This document shows, piece by piece, positions 1 to 7,784 of a stretch of 9,315 nucleotides of DNA. A program made the position numbers and the translations under genes. Position 1 is the stretch's first letter; each line of letters opens with the position of its first letter. The notes under the pieces were generated by a model. It saw only the letters and a program-made list of their open reading frames with translations. It had not been told where the DNA came from and made no database searches. Source of the stretch: CAYYJM01 sp964471755 (GTDB taxonomy: Bacteria > Planctomycetota > Planctomycetia > Gemmatales > Gemmataceae); NCBI GenBank assembly GCA_964471755.1, contig CAYYJM010000251.1, positions 1 through 9,315 of the forward strand, read 5' to 3'.

Positions 1-62
1 CTTGCTCTCAGATGAGTTAGGAAAACAACCCGGACGGTAATGGAGGCGAACGAGAAGAGAAG

Positions 63-91
63 TTGAATCGAGGCACGCAAAGTGCTATTAG
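63..91 (+). promoter_or_regulatory. Weak sigma70-like promoter candidate
   Basis: TTGAAT (63-68) and TATTAG (86-91) are separated by exactly 17 bases, and each matches four of six consensus positions. The local sequence is AT-richer than the surroundings. If used, transcription would begin near 98 and give a leader of about 350 nt before the gene at 446, including the hairpin at 129-165. Planctomycete promoters are poorly defined, so this is a pattern match only. Confidence 0.25.
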
Positions 92-128
92 TTGAACATA
101 GGAATGGTCTCTCCGACCGACAAGAGGC

Positions 129-165
129 GGAGCGGAAATTCCTGAAAAATTCTGGCTCCCGCTTC
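129..165 (+). other. Hairpin in untranslated region
   Basis: GGAGCGG (129-135) can pair with CCGCTTC (159-165), seven pairs including one G-U. An inner AATT/AATT stem (137-140 with 148-151) closes a 7-nt loop. It is not followed by a T-tract, so it is not an intrinsic terminator. It could be a leader structure or chance. Confidence 0.25.
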
Positions 166-445
166 AGAACCGGGCTCACCCCGATCGATAGGGGAGACAC
201 TGGTTCTCAGGTCTGAGAAGCCGGAAAAGTGTCGACTCCCTGAACTGGTGGCTCCGTGCTACGCCGCCAGGAAGGGCGTGAGGATTCCCGACCGATACCC
301 AGCCACGGACGCACTCGAGCCCTTCCCGCCAGACGTAACCCGTCCACTCCGTGAATTCTTTTGGATCGATCCCGCGCCGGTTGGGCCGATTCTCGTCCCC
401 CTGCGCGCCGGGCAGCATGCTGCCGCGATCCACGGAGGACTGGTG

Positions 446-1003
446 ATGATCCCTCTCGAAACCCTTCTGGCCCTGGCCCTCCTGACGCATCCGACGGAGG
501 CCCACCAAAATCCGGGCTCGTTGCAGCACCTGGCGTCTACCCGCGAGGCCATCCAGACCATTGCCGTCGAGTGGGAGTTGCTCGATCCCCGCGAGGTCAA
601 GTTCGTGCTGTCCCGGCCCGAGGATTTCGAGGGCGACATCCGCCTGCTCCAGCGTCGCTGGACCGATCTGGTCGATGCGCCGCCACTGTCCGATAGCCTG
701 CGGTTCCCGGATCGCGCCGTGGTCAATGACCTTCTCGCCTTCAACCGGTCCTATCGCCAACTGATCGATCAGCGTCAGGCCATGGAACCGGCCCTGTGGT
801 GGGAATTTCAGGAAACCCTCAGCGAGGTCGATCGGCTCTATCAGATCTGGGATCTGGTCCGGGATGCTCGTTGCGATTACTACTACGTGACCGTCCGCCG
901 TCAGGCCCTCAAGAAGCTGCGCTGCCTGATCGGCGAGTCGGCCTACATCGATGGGGCCCTGCCGCCCCACGTTCCGCTGTGGCGCTTTGTCCGGCTGGAT
1001 TGA
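446..1003 (+). CDS. Hypothetical protein, possibly exported
   Basis: This encodes a 185-aa protein of unknown function. I chose the ATG at 446 because GGAGGA (434-439) sits 6 bases upstream; an in-frame GTG at 443 would also be served. The N-terminus (MIPLETLLALALLTHPTEA) is hydrophobic for about 15 residues and could be a signal peptide or short anchor, but it lacks the usual leading Lys/Arg. The rest is hydrophilic, mostly helical-looking, and rich in Leu, Arg, Asp and Trp. Its C-terminal third has a YYY cluster, a basic stretch (VRRQALKKLR) and the ending LPPHVPLWRFVRLD. I have a general impression that similar C-terminal endings occur in planctomycete hypothetical proteins, but I cannot name a family. 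It converges with the kinase gene, leaving 18 bp and no obvious terminator between the two stops. Confidence 0.75.
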   Translation: MIPLETLLALALLTHPTEAHQNPGSLQHLASTREAIQTIAVEWELLDPREVKFVLSRPEDFEGDIRLLQRRWTDLVDAPPLSDSLRFPDRAVVNDLLAFNRSYRQLIDQRQAMEPALWWEFQETLSEVDRLYQIWDLVRDARCDYYYVTVRRQALKKLRCLIGESAYIDGALPPHVPLWRFVRLD

Positions 1004-1021
1004 CACCGGTGATCGGGTCCG

Positions 1022-4000
1022 TCAGGAAGGTTTCTCCCGCGTCCCACAGCCGGGCAGACGCAGGATCAGCACCAGACCGTCCGGCCGGCTCACCGCGACG
1101 TGACGCCCCAGCGGACTTGTGGCAAGGGCCTGTGGCTGGCTGGACGGCTGGAAGGCACCGCGAAGCAGAGAAACCTTCTCGCCCGAAGCCGTCAGGCGAG
1201 CCGCCCACAGCGTCAGGTCGTCCGCCGAATAGCCTACCAGCACCCGCCCGTTGCCGGAACTGGTCAGCGTCGGCCGCTCCAGCGCGGGCAACTCCAGGAC
1301 GCGAGCCGAGGCCGGATGGGTCCGGTCCCAGATCAGGACATCCTTCCCCTGAATGCCGGCCAGGCGATCCGAGGTCCGATCCCAGGTCAGGCCACGACAG
1401 ATTGTACGCGCCTCCGACGCAACGCTCACCTCATCCCCGGTTGCCGCATTCCAGGCCCGCAAACCTTCGTCCGAGGTCGTCTTCAGGTTCTTCCCCTCAG
1501 GGCCGAAGACCAGACCCGTGATCGGCGTGGTGGCGGCAGTCCAGCTGCGGATCAGGCGGCCTGTGTCAGTCCAGACCTGGACCTGGCCAAGATCGTCACC
1601 AGTCGCCAGTCGGTCGCCGGTCGGACTGAACCGGATCTGGATCTCACCGTTCTTGCCATACCCCTTCCACTGGTGGATCAAGGTGCGGGTCTCGACGTTC
1701 CACAGCCGGATGACGCGGTCCCGGCAGACGGTAGCGAGCGTCTTCGAGTCCGGCGAGAAATCCAGACAGGTGGCGGGCGAAACCAGCCCTTCCAGCTGCC
1801 CCAGCAGTTCGCCGGTCGCCAGATCCCAGAGAGCCACGACACGGTCGGAACCGGCGGTGGCCAGGAGTTTCCCCTGCGGCTCGAACGCCATGCTCCGAAC
1901 CGGGCCGCGATGGCCGGCGAAGGGATGCTGATCGGCGCAGGTCGCGGTCTCCCGGAAACTCAACGTGCCGTTCCAGCCGCCCAGCAGAAACGTCTGGCCA
2001 TCCGGGCTGGGCACCACGAAGCGGAATCGTTCGCCCGGTTCGTCGAGCTGCCGCAGGCCCTTGCCGGCGTCGGGCTGACAGAGCAGGAAGTGCCCATCGA
2101 CACAGGCCGCGGCCAGGACTCCTCCCTTCAGAGGGGCCAGGCTGATGACGCCCTCCGGGGCCTGGATGATCGAAACCTCCCTGTACTTCTCCGTATCCCA
2201 GGTGCGAATGGTTCGATCCTGGCCGCCTGAGTAGAGTCGTCGACCGTCCGGGCTGAAGGCCAGCCCCAGAATCGTGTGGGTATGCCCCTTCAGGTCGTGG
2301 ATCGAGCGAAGTCCGTCCTCCGCCAGTAAGTGGATCGTCCCATCCATGGTGCCCACGGCCAGGAGTTTCCTTGCCGGATGATGGGCCAGGGCGTGTGGCA
2401 GGCCCGCACCAACGGTACTCTGGTGAATTTCGACGCCAGTCTCCGAATCCCAGACCCGCAACTCGCTGGCCGTTGGAGGCCGATCCCGAGAAACCAGGCC
2501 GATCAGGCGCTTGCCGTCGCCCGAGAAGGCCAGGCCATGAACCCGGCCACAAGCGTGGATCTCGTGAACCAGACGCTGGTTGGTGGTATTCCAGATGCGG
2601 ACCATCTGGTCGAACCCACCGCTGGCCAGGCGCAGACCGTCGGGGTGCGCGTGAAAGGCCAGGGCCCGAACCTGCTCCTCGTGGGCCTGGATCGGGTCGC
2701 CGAGCAGGCCGCCCGTGCGGGTGTCCACTCGCAGGAGCATCCCGTTGGTCGTGCCAAGGATCGCCTCCGCCCCGGTGGGGAGATACACGGCGGCGTTGAA
2801 GGAGCCGAACGGACGGGCGACCGGATCGCCCAGGATGGCGACCACGCCGGGAAACGCTTCGTTGGTCGCCGCATTCGTGGGGTCGCCGCCGAGACGCTCA
2901 CGCAGGGGCAGCGGAATCTGGCTCCAGGCCAACTGGTCCGCCGGGCACTCATGGTCGAACTTGTGGCCCCGAGAACTCTCCCAGCCGGCTCGGCGGCGCT
3001 CCGCGTCCGGTTGGTTGGCAGAGAGACTCGGTTCGGTCGGCCACTCGAAAAAGGCCAGGGCCATCATCGGCAGAAGGATTAACATCAGGACGACGAGCAT
3101 TCGAGCCAGTAACGCCAGCGGCGGAGGCTGCTGCGGAACGTGGCAGGCCAGACGGCGAACTTCCTGCGGCGACGGGGCCTGCTCCAGCTCGGTCTGATAC
3201 TTGCCGAGCAGTTCCGCCAGCGCCGCGGCGGAGCGGAAGCGGCGCTGGGGATCCTTCTGCAGTAACCGTAGAACGATGTCCTCGAGCCAGTCCGGAATCT
3301 GCGGATTGATCGTGCGAATGGGCGCGGGCGTCTCGTCGCAAACGCAACGCAGCACGGCCGCCGGAGACTCGGCGAAGAACGGTGGCTTGCCCGTACACAG
3401 CGCGTAGAGAACACTGCCCAGACTAAACAGGTCGGATCGGCCATCCAGCGGCTGACCACGGGCCTGCTCCGGCGACATGTACAGAGGGGTGCCGGCCACC
3501 ATGCCGGGCGAGGTCAGGGTGACGTCGTCCAGACCGCGGGCCAGACCGAAGTCGGTGATCACGACCTGATCATCCCCGGCACACAGCAGAAGGTTGGCCG
3601 GCTTGATGTCCCGGTGAACGACGCCGCAGGTGTGGGCCGCCGCCAGGCCGGCGGCCATTTCGCGACCGATGCGGACAATCTCGGCCACGCCGAACGGCCC
3701 CTGCTCGTTCAGAACCTGTTGCAGCGAGCGTCCCTCGATGTAGGGCATGACGAAGTACGGCGGCTCGTGATCGGCCACGATGTGCAGGATGCGAACCACG
3801 TTCTCCTGCTGGATCGAACTCACCGCCTGGGCTTCGCGGTAGAAGCGATGGACCGCACTGTCATTCTGGCAGCGATCCGGAGTGAGAACCTTGATCGCGA
3901 TGAATCGCTTCAGATTCGCATCGTAGGCCCGGAAGACCACGCCCATGCCACCGCGACCGAGTACTTCGAGGATCTCGTAAGGCCCCAGTCGGCCCAGAGC

Positions 4001-4294
4001 TGCGGGGTCATCGGAAGGTTCCAGATAGGGGAACTCGACCGAGCGGGGCTGCCGACCAGGGAGTGAGGTGTTCACCGCCGACTCGGACGGGAACCGGACA
4101 CTGACCGGTAGGTCCAGACCGGAGACGAGATCGATCTCCGGGTCCGTTCGTTCGTTGGCCGCGATGTGGGTTTGGAGTTGTTCCTCGATGCGCTGGCGCA
4201 GTGACGCATCATCACCGCACGCCCGGTCGAGATAGGAATCTCGCTCGGCGGGAGCTAAATCCAGGGCACCTTGCAGAATCAGGGCCTCGCGCAT
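1022..4294 (-). CDS. Membrane-anchored Ser/Thr protein kinase with WD40 repeats
   Basis: This encodes a 1090-aa Hanks-type kinase fused to a beta-propeller sensor or scaffold. The start is the ATG at 4294-4292, which has GGAG 6 bases upstream on the minus strand; the ATG 39 bases further out has no such site. A helical N-terminus (about 1-45, EALILQGALDLAPAERDSYL) resembles that of many planctomycete kinases. The kinase domain (about 104-365) has every key element: glycine loop GRGGMG 113-118, Lys135, HRDIKPAN with Asp229, DFG with Asp248, and an activation loop ending in SPEQ. A single membrane helix lies at about 393-416. After it come about 14 WD40-like blades (about 496-1082), several ending in IRLWN-type motifs. 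The expected topology is a cytoplasmic kinase with the propellers outside. ATP-dependent Ser/Thr phosphorylation is established for the family; the ligand and substrates are unknown. It is divergent from recN and convergent with the gene at 446. Confidence 0.95.
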   Translation of the reverse strand: MREALILQGALDLAPAERDSYLDRACGDDASLRQRIEEQLQTHIAANERTDPEIDLVSGLDLPVSVRFPSESAVNTSLPGRQPRSVEFPYLEPSDDPAALGRLGPYEILEVLGRGGMGVVFRAYDANLKRFIAIKVLTPDRCQNDSAVHRFYREAQAVSSIQQENVVRILHIVADHEPPYFVMPYIEGRSLQQVLNEQGPFGVAEIVRIGREMAAGLAAAHTCGVVHRDIKPANLLLCAGDDQVVITDFGLARGLDDVTLTSPGMVAGTPLYMSPEQARGQPLDGRSDLFSLGSVLYALCTGKPPFFAESPAAVLRCVCDETPAPIRTINPQIPDWLEDIVLRLLQKDPQRRFRSAAALAELLGKYQTELEQAPSPQEVRRLACHVPQQPPPLALLARMLVVLMLILLPMMALAFFEWPTEPSLSANQPDAERRRAGWESSRGHKFDHECPADQLAWSQIPLPLRERLGGDPTNAATNEAFPGVVAILGDPVARPFGSFNAAVYLPTGAEAILGTTNGMLLRVDTRTGGLLGDPIQAHEEQVRALAFHAHPDGLRLASGGFDQMVRIWNTTNQRLVHEIHACGRVHGLAFSGDGKRLIGLVSRDRPPTASELRVWDSETGVEIHQSTVGAGLPHALAHHPARKLLAVGTMDGTIHLLAEDGLRSIHDLKGHTHTILGLAFSPDGRRLYSGGQDRTIRTWDTEKYREVSIIQAPEGVISLAPLKGGVLAAACVDGHFLLCQPDAGKGLRQLDEPGERFRFVVPSPDGQTFLLGGWNGTLSFRETATCADQHPFAGHRGPVRSMAFEPQGKLLATAGSDRVVALWDLATGELLGQLEGLVSPATCLDFSPDSKTLATVCRDRVIRLWNVETRTLIHQWKGYGKNGEIQIRFSPTGDRLATGDDLGQVQVWTDTGRLIRSWTAATTPITGLVFGPEGKNLKTTSDEGLRAWNAATGDEVSVASEARTICRGLTWDRTSDRLAGIQGKDVLIWDRTHPASARVLELPALERPTLTSSGNGRVLVGYSADDLTLWAARLTASGEKVSLLRGAFQPSSQPQALATSPLGRHVAVSRPDGLVLILRLPGCGTREKPS

Positions 4295-4376
4295 GGTCGG
4301 CTCCGGGCCGGAGAACGACAGACACTCCCGCATCTTATCGGAACAACCGGCACGATGAAAACCACAAAAAGGACCC

Positions 4377-4397
4377 TTTCGACTAATTTCATCGAAA
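4377..4397. promoter_or_regulatory. Inverted repeat TTTCGA-N9-TCGAAA, possible operator
   Basis: The two 6-base arms are perfectly complementary and are separated by nine bases (CTAATTTCA). The 21-bp dyad lies in the divergent region, about 83 bases upstream of the kinase start and 107 bases before recN. Size and arm spacing suit a dimeric repressor such as a LexA or TetR type. The identity of any binding protein is unknown. Confidence 0.35.
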
Positions 4398-4445
4398 ATG
4401 TCGCACGCGCTTCCTCAACTCGTGGTGCGGCCCCCGGGCCTGACC

Positions 4446-4456
4446 TTGTGTACAAT
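4446..4456 (+). promoter_or_regulatory. Possible recN -10 element with overlapping dyad
   Basis: TACAAT (4451-4456) matches five of six -10 consensus bases and would start transcription near 4463, about 40 bases before the recN ATG. A short inverted repeat TTGT-GT-ACAA (4446-4455) overlaps it. No recognisable -35 box lies 16-18 bases upstream because that stretch is very GC-rich, so activity would need an activator or a non-consensus element. Confidence 0.3.
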
Positions 4457-4503
4457 AATCGACGTTGAGGAAACGCTCCGCTCGACCTGGTACGGAACCA
4501 CCC

Positions 4504-6204
4504 ATGCTGCGTGAGTTGTCGGTGCAGAATCTGGCCCTGATTGAGGATGTCCGGGTCGAATTACAGGCCGGCTTCTGTGCCTGGAGCGGCGAAACCGGCG
4601 CGGGCAAGTCCCTGCTGCTGGGAGCGCTCGGCCTGCTCCTGGGCGAACGCGGCTCCAGCGAGTTGATCCGCACCGGCACCGAGGAACTGCGCGTCACCGG
4701 TCGGTTCGAGGTCCACGATGCCGACACGCGCCAGGCCATCGAATCGATCCTGGACACCTCCCTGGACGAGACAGAAGTGCTGCTGTCGCGCCGACTGGGC
4801 CGTTCGGGCCGCAGCCAGGCCTACGTCAATGATCAGCCCGTGGCCGTCGCCACTCTGAAACAGATCGGCTCGCATCTCGTGGACATTCATGGCCAGCGCG
4901 AGACGGAATCCCTCCTCCAGCCGGCCTATCAGATGCAGATGCTCGACGCCTTCGGCGGCCTGGATGTCCAGCGGCAGAAGTACCTCGACCTGGTCGAGCA
5001 GGTCCGCGATCTGCGGGCTCGATTCAAGAAGCTCGCCGCCGATCGCCAGCAGCGCCAGCGCGAGCTGTCCCTGGTCCGGTTCGAGCGCGATGAGCTGGAC
5101 CAGGCCCGGCTCGAACCGGGCGAACTGCCCGAACTGGCCCGCGAACGCGAACGACTGATGAACGCTCAGAATCTGCAGCAGTTCGCCGCCCAGGGGCACG
5201 CCCTGCTCTACGAGGACGAGGGCTCCATCGTCGAGAAGCTGGGCCAACTGGCCCGGGATGCCGACGCCTGGCTCCGACTCGACCCGGATCTGAAAGAACT
5301 GGTCGAGCGGCTCGAATCGCTACAGTCCGGGCTCGAGGACGTGGCCGGCACCCTGCGCGACCTCGGCGACCGCTGGGAGTCCGACCCGGAACGCCTGGAA
5401 GAGGTCGAGCGGCGCGTGCAACTCCTGCGCCGCCTGGAGGGCAAGTATCGCAAGACGATCGACGAACTGATCGTCTACCGCGTCGGCCTGGACGAGCAGG
5501 AAGCCCGGCTCCAGAAGGACGAAGAGGATCTGGATGGAATCGAGGACGAACTGGCCCGGCTCTGGGCCGACCTGCGCAAGGCGGCCGGCGAACTGGGCAA
5601 GAAGCGTACCACCGTGGCGAAGAAGCTCGCCGCCGAGGTGCAGAAGCAACTCGTCGATCTGGGCATGCCTGAGGCCCGGCTGGAAGCGAACCTGGTGGCC
5701 ACACCCCTGGGCGACGACCCGATCACGAGCGAGCTACCGGCTCACGGCACCGAGCAGCTGGAACTGATGCTGGCGGCCAATCCAGGCGAACCGGCCCAGC
5801 CGCTACGCAAGGTCGCCTCCGGCGGCGAACTGTCGCGAACCATGCTGGCCCTGAAGACGGTCCTGGCCGGGCATGATCGCATGGGCACGCTGGTCTTCGA
5901 CGAGATTGACGCCAACGTCGGCGGCCGACTTGGCGACGTTCTCGGCAAGAAGCTCGCCGCCCTGGGGCAGCGGCATCAGGTCGTATGCGTGACGCACCTG
6001 CCCCAGGTGGCCAGCTACGCCCGCCATCACTGGAGCATCCGCAAGACGAAGAAGGCCGGCCGAACGGTGACGCAGATCCACCTGCTGGGTCAGGAGGAGG
6101 AGCGCGTCGAGGAACTGGCGTCCATGATGCGCGGCGACTCGCGCACGGAATCGACACGTCAGGAAGTGGCCGGCATGCTCGCGGCCGCCCGGAAGAGCTG
6201 GTGA
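4504..6204 (+). CDS. recN: DNA repair protein RecN
   Basis: RecN is an SMC-like ATPase of the nucleoid that acts in recombinational repair of double-strand breaks, holding broken ends and chromosomes together. The 566-aa product is close to the family size (E. coli, 553 aa). It starts at the ATG giving MLRELSVQNLALIEDV, the typical RecN N-terminus; an upstream in-frame TTG at 4465 would only add a Pro/Arg-rich leader. Walker A GETGAGKS is at 29-36 and the Q-loop-like IHGQ is around 128-131. The middle, about 150-370, is a charged coiled-coil region rich in Glu, Arg and Leu. The ABC signature ASGGELSR is at 438-445 and Walker B LVFDEID is at 463-469, followed by the conserved VTHLPQVA. All catalytic motifs are intact. 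The ribosome binding site is weak (GGAA, 8 bases upstream). hemN follows after 12 bases, suggesting co-transcription. Damage control is common for recN but not shown here. Confidence 0.95.
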   Translation: MLRELSVQNLALIEDVRVELQAGFCAWSGETGAGKSLLLGALGLLLGERGSSELIRTGTEELRVTGRFEVHDADTRQAIESILDTSLDETEVLLSRRLGRSGRSQAYVNDQPVAVATLKQIGSHLVDIHGQRETESLLQPAYQMQMLDAFGGLDVQRQKYLDLVEQVRDLRARFKKLAADRQQRQRELSLVRFERDELDQARLEPGELPELARERERLMNAQNLQQFAAQGHALLYEDEGSIVEKLGQLARDADAWLRLDPDLKELVERLESLQSGLEDVAGTLRDLGDRWESDPERLEEVERRVQLLRRLEGKYRKTIDELIVYRVGLDEQEARLQKDEEDLDGIEDELARLWADLRKAAGELGKKRTTVAKKLAAEVQKQLVDLGMPEARLEANLVATPLGDDPITSELPAHGTEQLELMLAANPGEPAQPLRKVASGGELSRTMLALKTVLAGHDRMGTLVFDEIDANVGGRLGDVLGKKLAALGQRHQVVCVTHLPQVASYARHHWSIRKTKKAGRTVTQIHLLGQEEERVEELASMMRGDSRTESTRQEVAGMLAAARKSW

Positions 6205-6216
6205 AAGGTGACACAC

Positions 6217-7629
6217 ATGGCGATTGCTTCCCTCACCGCACTCGAGCGGGACACCTACCGTCGGTATGCCAGCCTGGCCCTGCCACGGCACACCTCCTAC
6301 CCGACCGCGCCGGTCTGGCGGACGGACTACGGGCCGGCCGACTTCCGGGCCGACCTGCAAGAGGCGGCAGGGCAGCGCCGGCCGCTCTCGGTCTACGTCC
6401 ACGTCCCGTTCTGCGAGCGGCTCTGCTACTACTGCGCCTGCACCAAGGAGATCATCCCGGCGGCCCGGCATCAGGAAAGCGATCCGGGCGAGCCGTTTCT
6501 CGCTGGCCTGGAGCGAGAGGCGGAGCGGTTCGCGGCGGTGGTTAACGGCTGCACCGTTCATCAGGTCCACCTGGGCGGCGGTTCGCCGACGTTCCTGAGC
6601 GTCGCCCAGTTGCAGCGGCTCTGGTCGATCCTGACTGACCGCCTGACCCTGGCTCCCGATGCGGAGGTCGCCATTGAGGTGGACCCCCGGATCACCCGAT
6701 TCGAGCAGTTGCAGACCCTGCGCGGCCTGGGCTTCAACCGGGTCAGTCTCGGCGTCCAGGACTTCGCCCCGGCGGTGCAACGGGCCGTCAATCGGCTTCA
6801 ACCCTTCGAGCTGGTCGAGCAGGTCGTCGGCTGGTGTCGGCAGGTCGGCTTCGCGTCCATCAACTTCGACCTGATCTACGGCCTGCCCTATCAGACGCTG
6901 GAGACGATGACGGCGACCCTGGAGCAGGTAATCGCTCTCGGCCCGGATCGGATCGCCTTCTACCGGCTGGCCGTCATTCCCGAGATGTTTCGCTGGCAGA
7001 ACGTCTTCCGCCATGCCGACCTGCCCGATGGCGAGCTGTCACTGGATCTGAACCTGCTCGCGATCAACCGCTTCGTCGCGGCCGGCTACGAGTTCATCGG
7101 TCTGGACCACTTCGCTCGTCCCGACGAGGGTCTGGCCCGAGCCCGCGACGGTGGCACGCTGCACCGCAACTTCCAGGGAATGACTCCGGGCAAGGAACTG
7201 GACCTGCTGGGGCTCGGGCCGTCGGCCATCAGCCAGTTTGAGGGGGCCTTCGCCCAGAACACGCACACCAGCACCGGCTGGGCCGAGGCGGTGCAGCGTG
7301 ACTTCGCCACGGAGCGGGGCCTCCGTCTCAGCACGGAGGACCGCATTCGCCGCGAGGTGTTGCAGCAACTGTACGGCTACGGCAGCATCGCGAAGCGCGA
7401 CATCGAGCGGCGCTTTGGTATCGTGTTCGACGTTTACTTCGCCGACGAGTTGGCCCGCCTGGGTGAATTGCGGGATGAGGGGCTGATCACCCTGGAGGCG
7501 GACGCCCTTCATCTGACCGCCCCGCTGGGGCGTCTGCTGGTCCGAATTGTGGCGGCGGTCTTCGACAGTTATCTGCCGCGAGACGCCTTCCGGCAGGGGT
7601 TGTCCAGCCATGCGTCCCGGGTCGGATAG
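6217..7629 (+). CDS. hemN: Oxygen-independent coproporphyrinogen III oxidase
   Basis: HemN is a cytoplasmic radical-SAM enzyme that decarboxylates two propionates of coproporphyrinogen III to vinyl groups, giving protoporphyrinogen IX for heme synthesis without oxygen. The ATG at 6217 follows AAAGGTG by 6 bases; a GTG at 6208 in the same frame is a possible alternative adding three residues. The 470-aa product is close to E. coli HemN (457 aa). The N-terminal PRHTSYPTAP, the YVHVPFC entry and the 4Fe-4S motif C-x3-C-x2-C-x-C (Cys66, 70, 73, 75) are present. So are GGGSPTF (120-126), GVQDF (179-183) followed by AVNR, and the HemN-type RNFQG (317-321) with a following DLLGLGPSAIS. The fourth Cys and the RNFQG block favour true HemN over HemW-like paralogues, which have shorter sequences. 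A C-terminal winged-helix-like segment closes the protein. It is probably translated from the recN transcript. Confidence 0.95.
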   Translation: MAIASLTALERDTYRRYASLALPRHTSYPTAPVWRTDYGPADFRADLQEAAGQRRPLSVYVHVPFCERLCYYCACTKEIIPAARHQESDPGEPFLAGLEREAERFAAVVNGCTVHQVHLGGGSPTFLSVAQLQRLWSILTDRLTLAPDAEVAIEVDPRITRFEQLQTLRGLGFNRVSLGVQDFAPAVQRAVNRLQPFELVEQVVGWCRQVGFASINFDLIYGLPYQTLETMTATLEQVIALGPDRIAFYRLAVIPEMFRWQNVFRHADLPDGELSLDLNLLAINRFVAAGYEFIGLDHFARPDEGLARARDGGTLHRNFQGMTPGKELDLLGLGPSAISQFEGAFAQNTHTSTGWAEAVQRDFATERGLRLSTEDRIRREVLQQLYGYGSIAKRDIERRFGIVFDVYFADELARLGELRDEGLITLEADALHLTAPLGRLLVRIVAAVFDSYLPRDAFRQGLSSHASRVG

Positions 7630-7655
7630 TCCGGTTGTCGGTTTGGCGAGTGGCG

Positions 7656-7682
7656 CGGATGTGGCCGCCTGATCCGTTTTCC
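7656..7682 (+). terminator. Possible intrinsic terminator after hemN
   Basis: CGGAT (7656-7660) pairs with ATCCG (7672-7676) around an 11-nt loop, with a G-T extension at the base, followed directly by TTTT and CC. It lies 26 bases past the hemN stop and ahead of the next promoter candidate. The stem is short and the T-run modest, so it is a weak candidate. Confidence 0.35.
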
Positions 7683-7694
7683 TGGGGTGGCCTC

Positions 7695-7723
7695 TTGACG
7701 GCCGACATTCGTTCGCTTATTTT
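7695..7723 (+). promoter_or_regulatory. Sigma70-like promoter for the His-rich exported protein
   Basis: TTGACG (7695-7700, five of six consensus bases) and TATTTT (7718-7723, four of six) are spaced by 17 bases. They sit inside the only strongly AT-rich patch of the intergenic region. Transcription would start near 7730, leaving a leader of about 55 nt before the ATG at 7785. This is the best promoter match in the window. Confidence 0.5.
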
Positions 7724-7784
7724 TACCATCTTACCGTGCTTGACACGCACTCGGCCCAGTTCCCCTTCTTTGGGGCAGCGAACG

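Larger units (their letters stand above)
1..445. other. Intergenic/leader region without a convincing gene
   Basis: No reading frame here has protein-like composition. The open frame of the downstream orphan gene extends back to an ATG at 248, but that extension is rich in Pro and Arg, lacks a ribosome binding site and looks like read-through. The stretch holds a weak promoter candidate (63-91) and a hairpin (129-165). It also has a small CCCC/GGGG dyad at 179-182/191-194 with an 8-nt loop. I see no tRNA, repeat array or mobile-element end. Confidence 0.5.
4295..4503. promoter_or_regulatory. Divergent intergenic region between kinase gene and recN
   Basis: Transcription of the kinase gene (leftward) and recN (rightward) must both start in or near these 209 bases. 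The middle is noticeably AT-richer than the coding sequence. It contains an inverted repeat at 4377-4397 and a possible recN -10 box at 4451-4456. No good -35 hexamer is visible for either gene. No classical LexA box of the E. coli (CTGT-N8-ACAG) or Bacillus (GAAC-N4-GTTC) type was seen. Confidence 0.55.

Noticed and set aside
176..1006. Long minus-strand open frame opposite the 185-aa orphan gene
   Set aside because: It lacks protein-like motifs and a ribosome binding site; high GC leaves the opposite strand open. The plus-strand frame has the better start and composition.
1001..1024. CACCGGTG palindrome between the convergent genes as a terminator
   Set aside because: It is only 8 bp with no loop and no T-tract on either strand.
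1100..2230. Plus-strand frames opposite the kinase gene
   Set aside because: They are Arg/Pro/Gln-rich mirrors of the WD40 coding sequence with no recognisable motif.
5803..7014. 403-codon minus-strand frame across recN and hemN
   Set aside because: It lies antisense to two firmly identified genes, bridges their junction and shows no domain.
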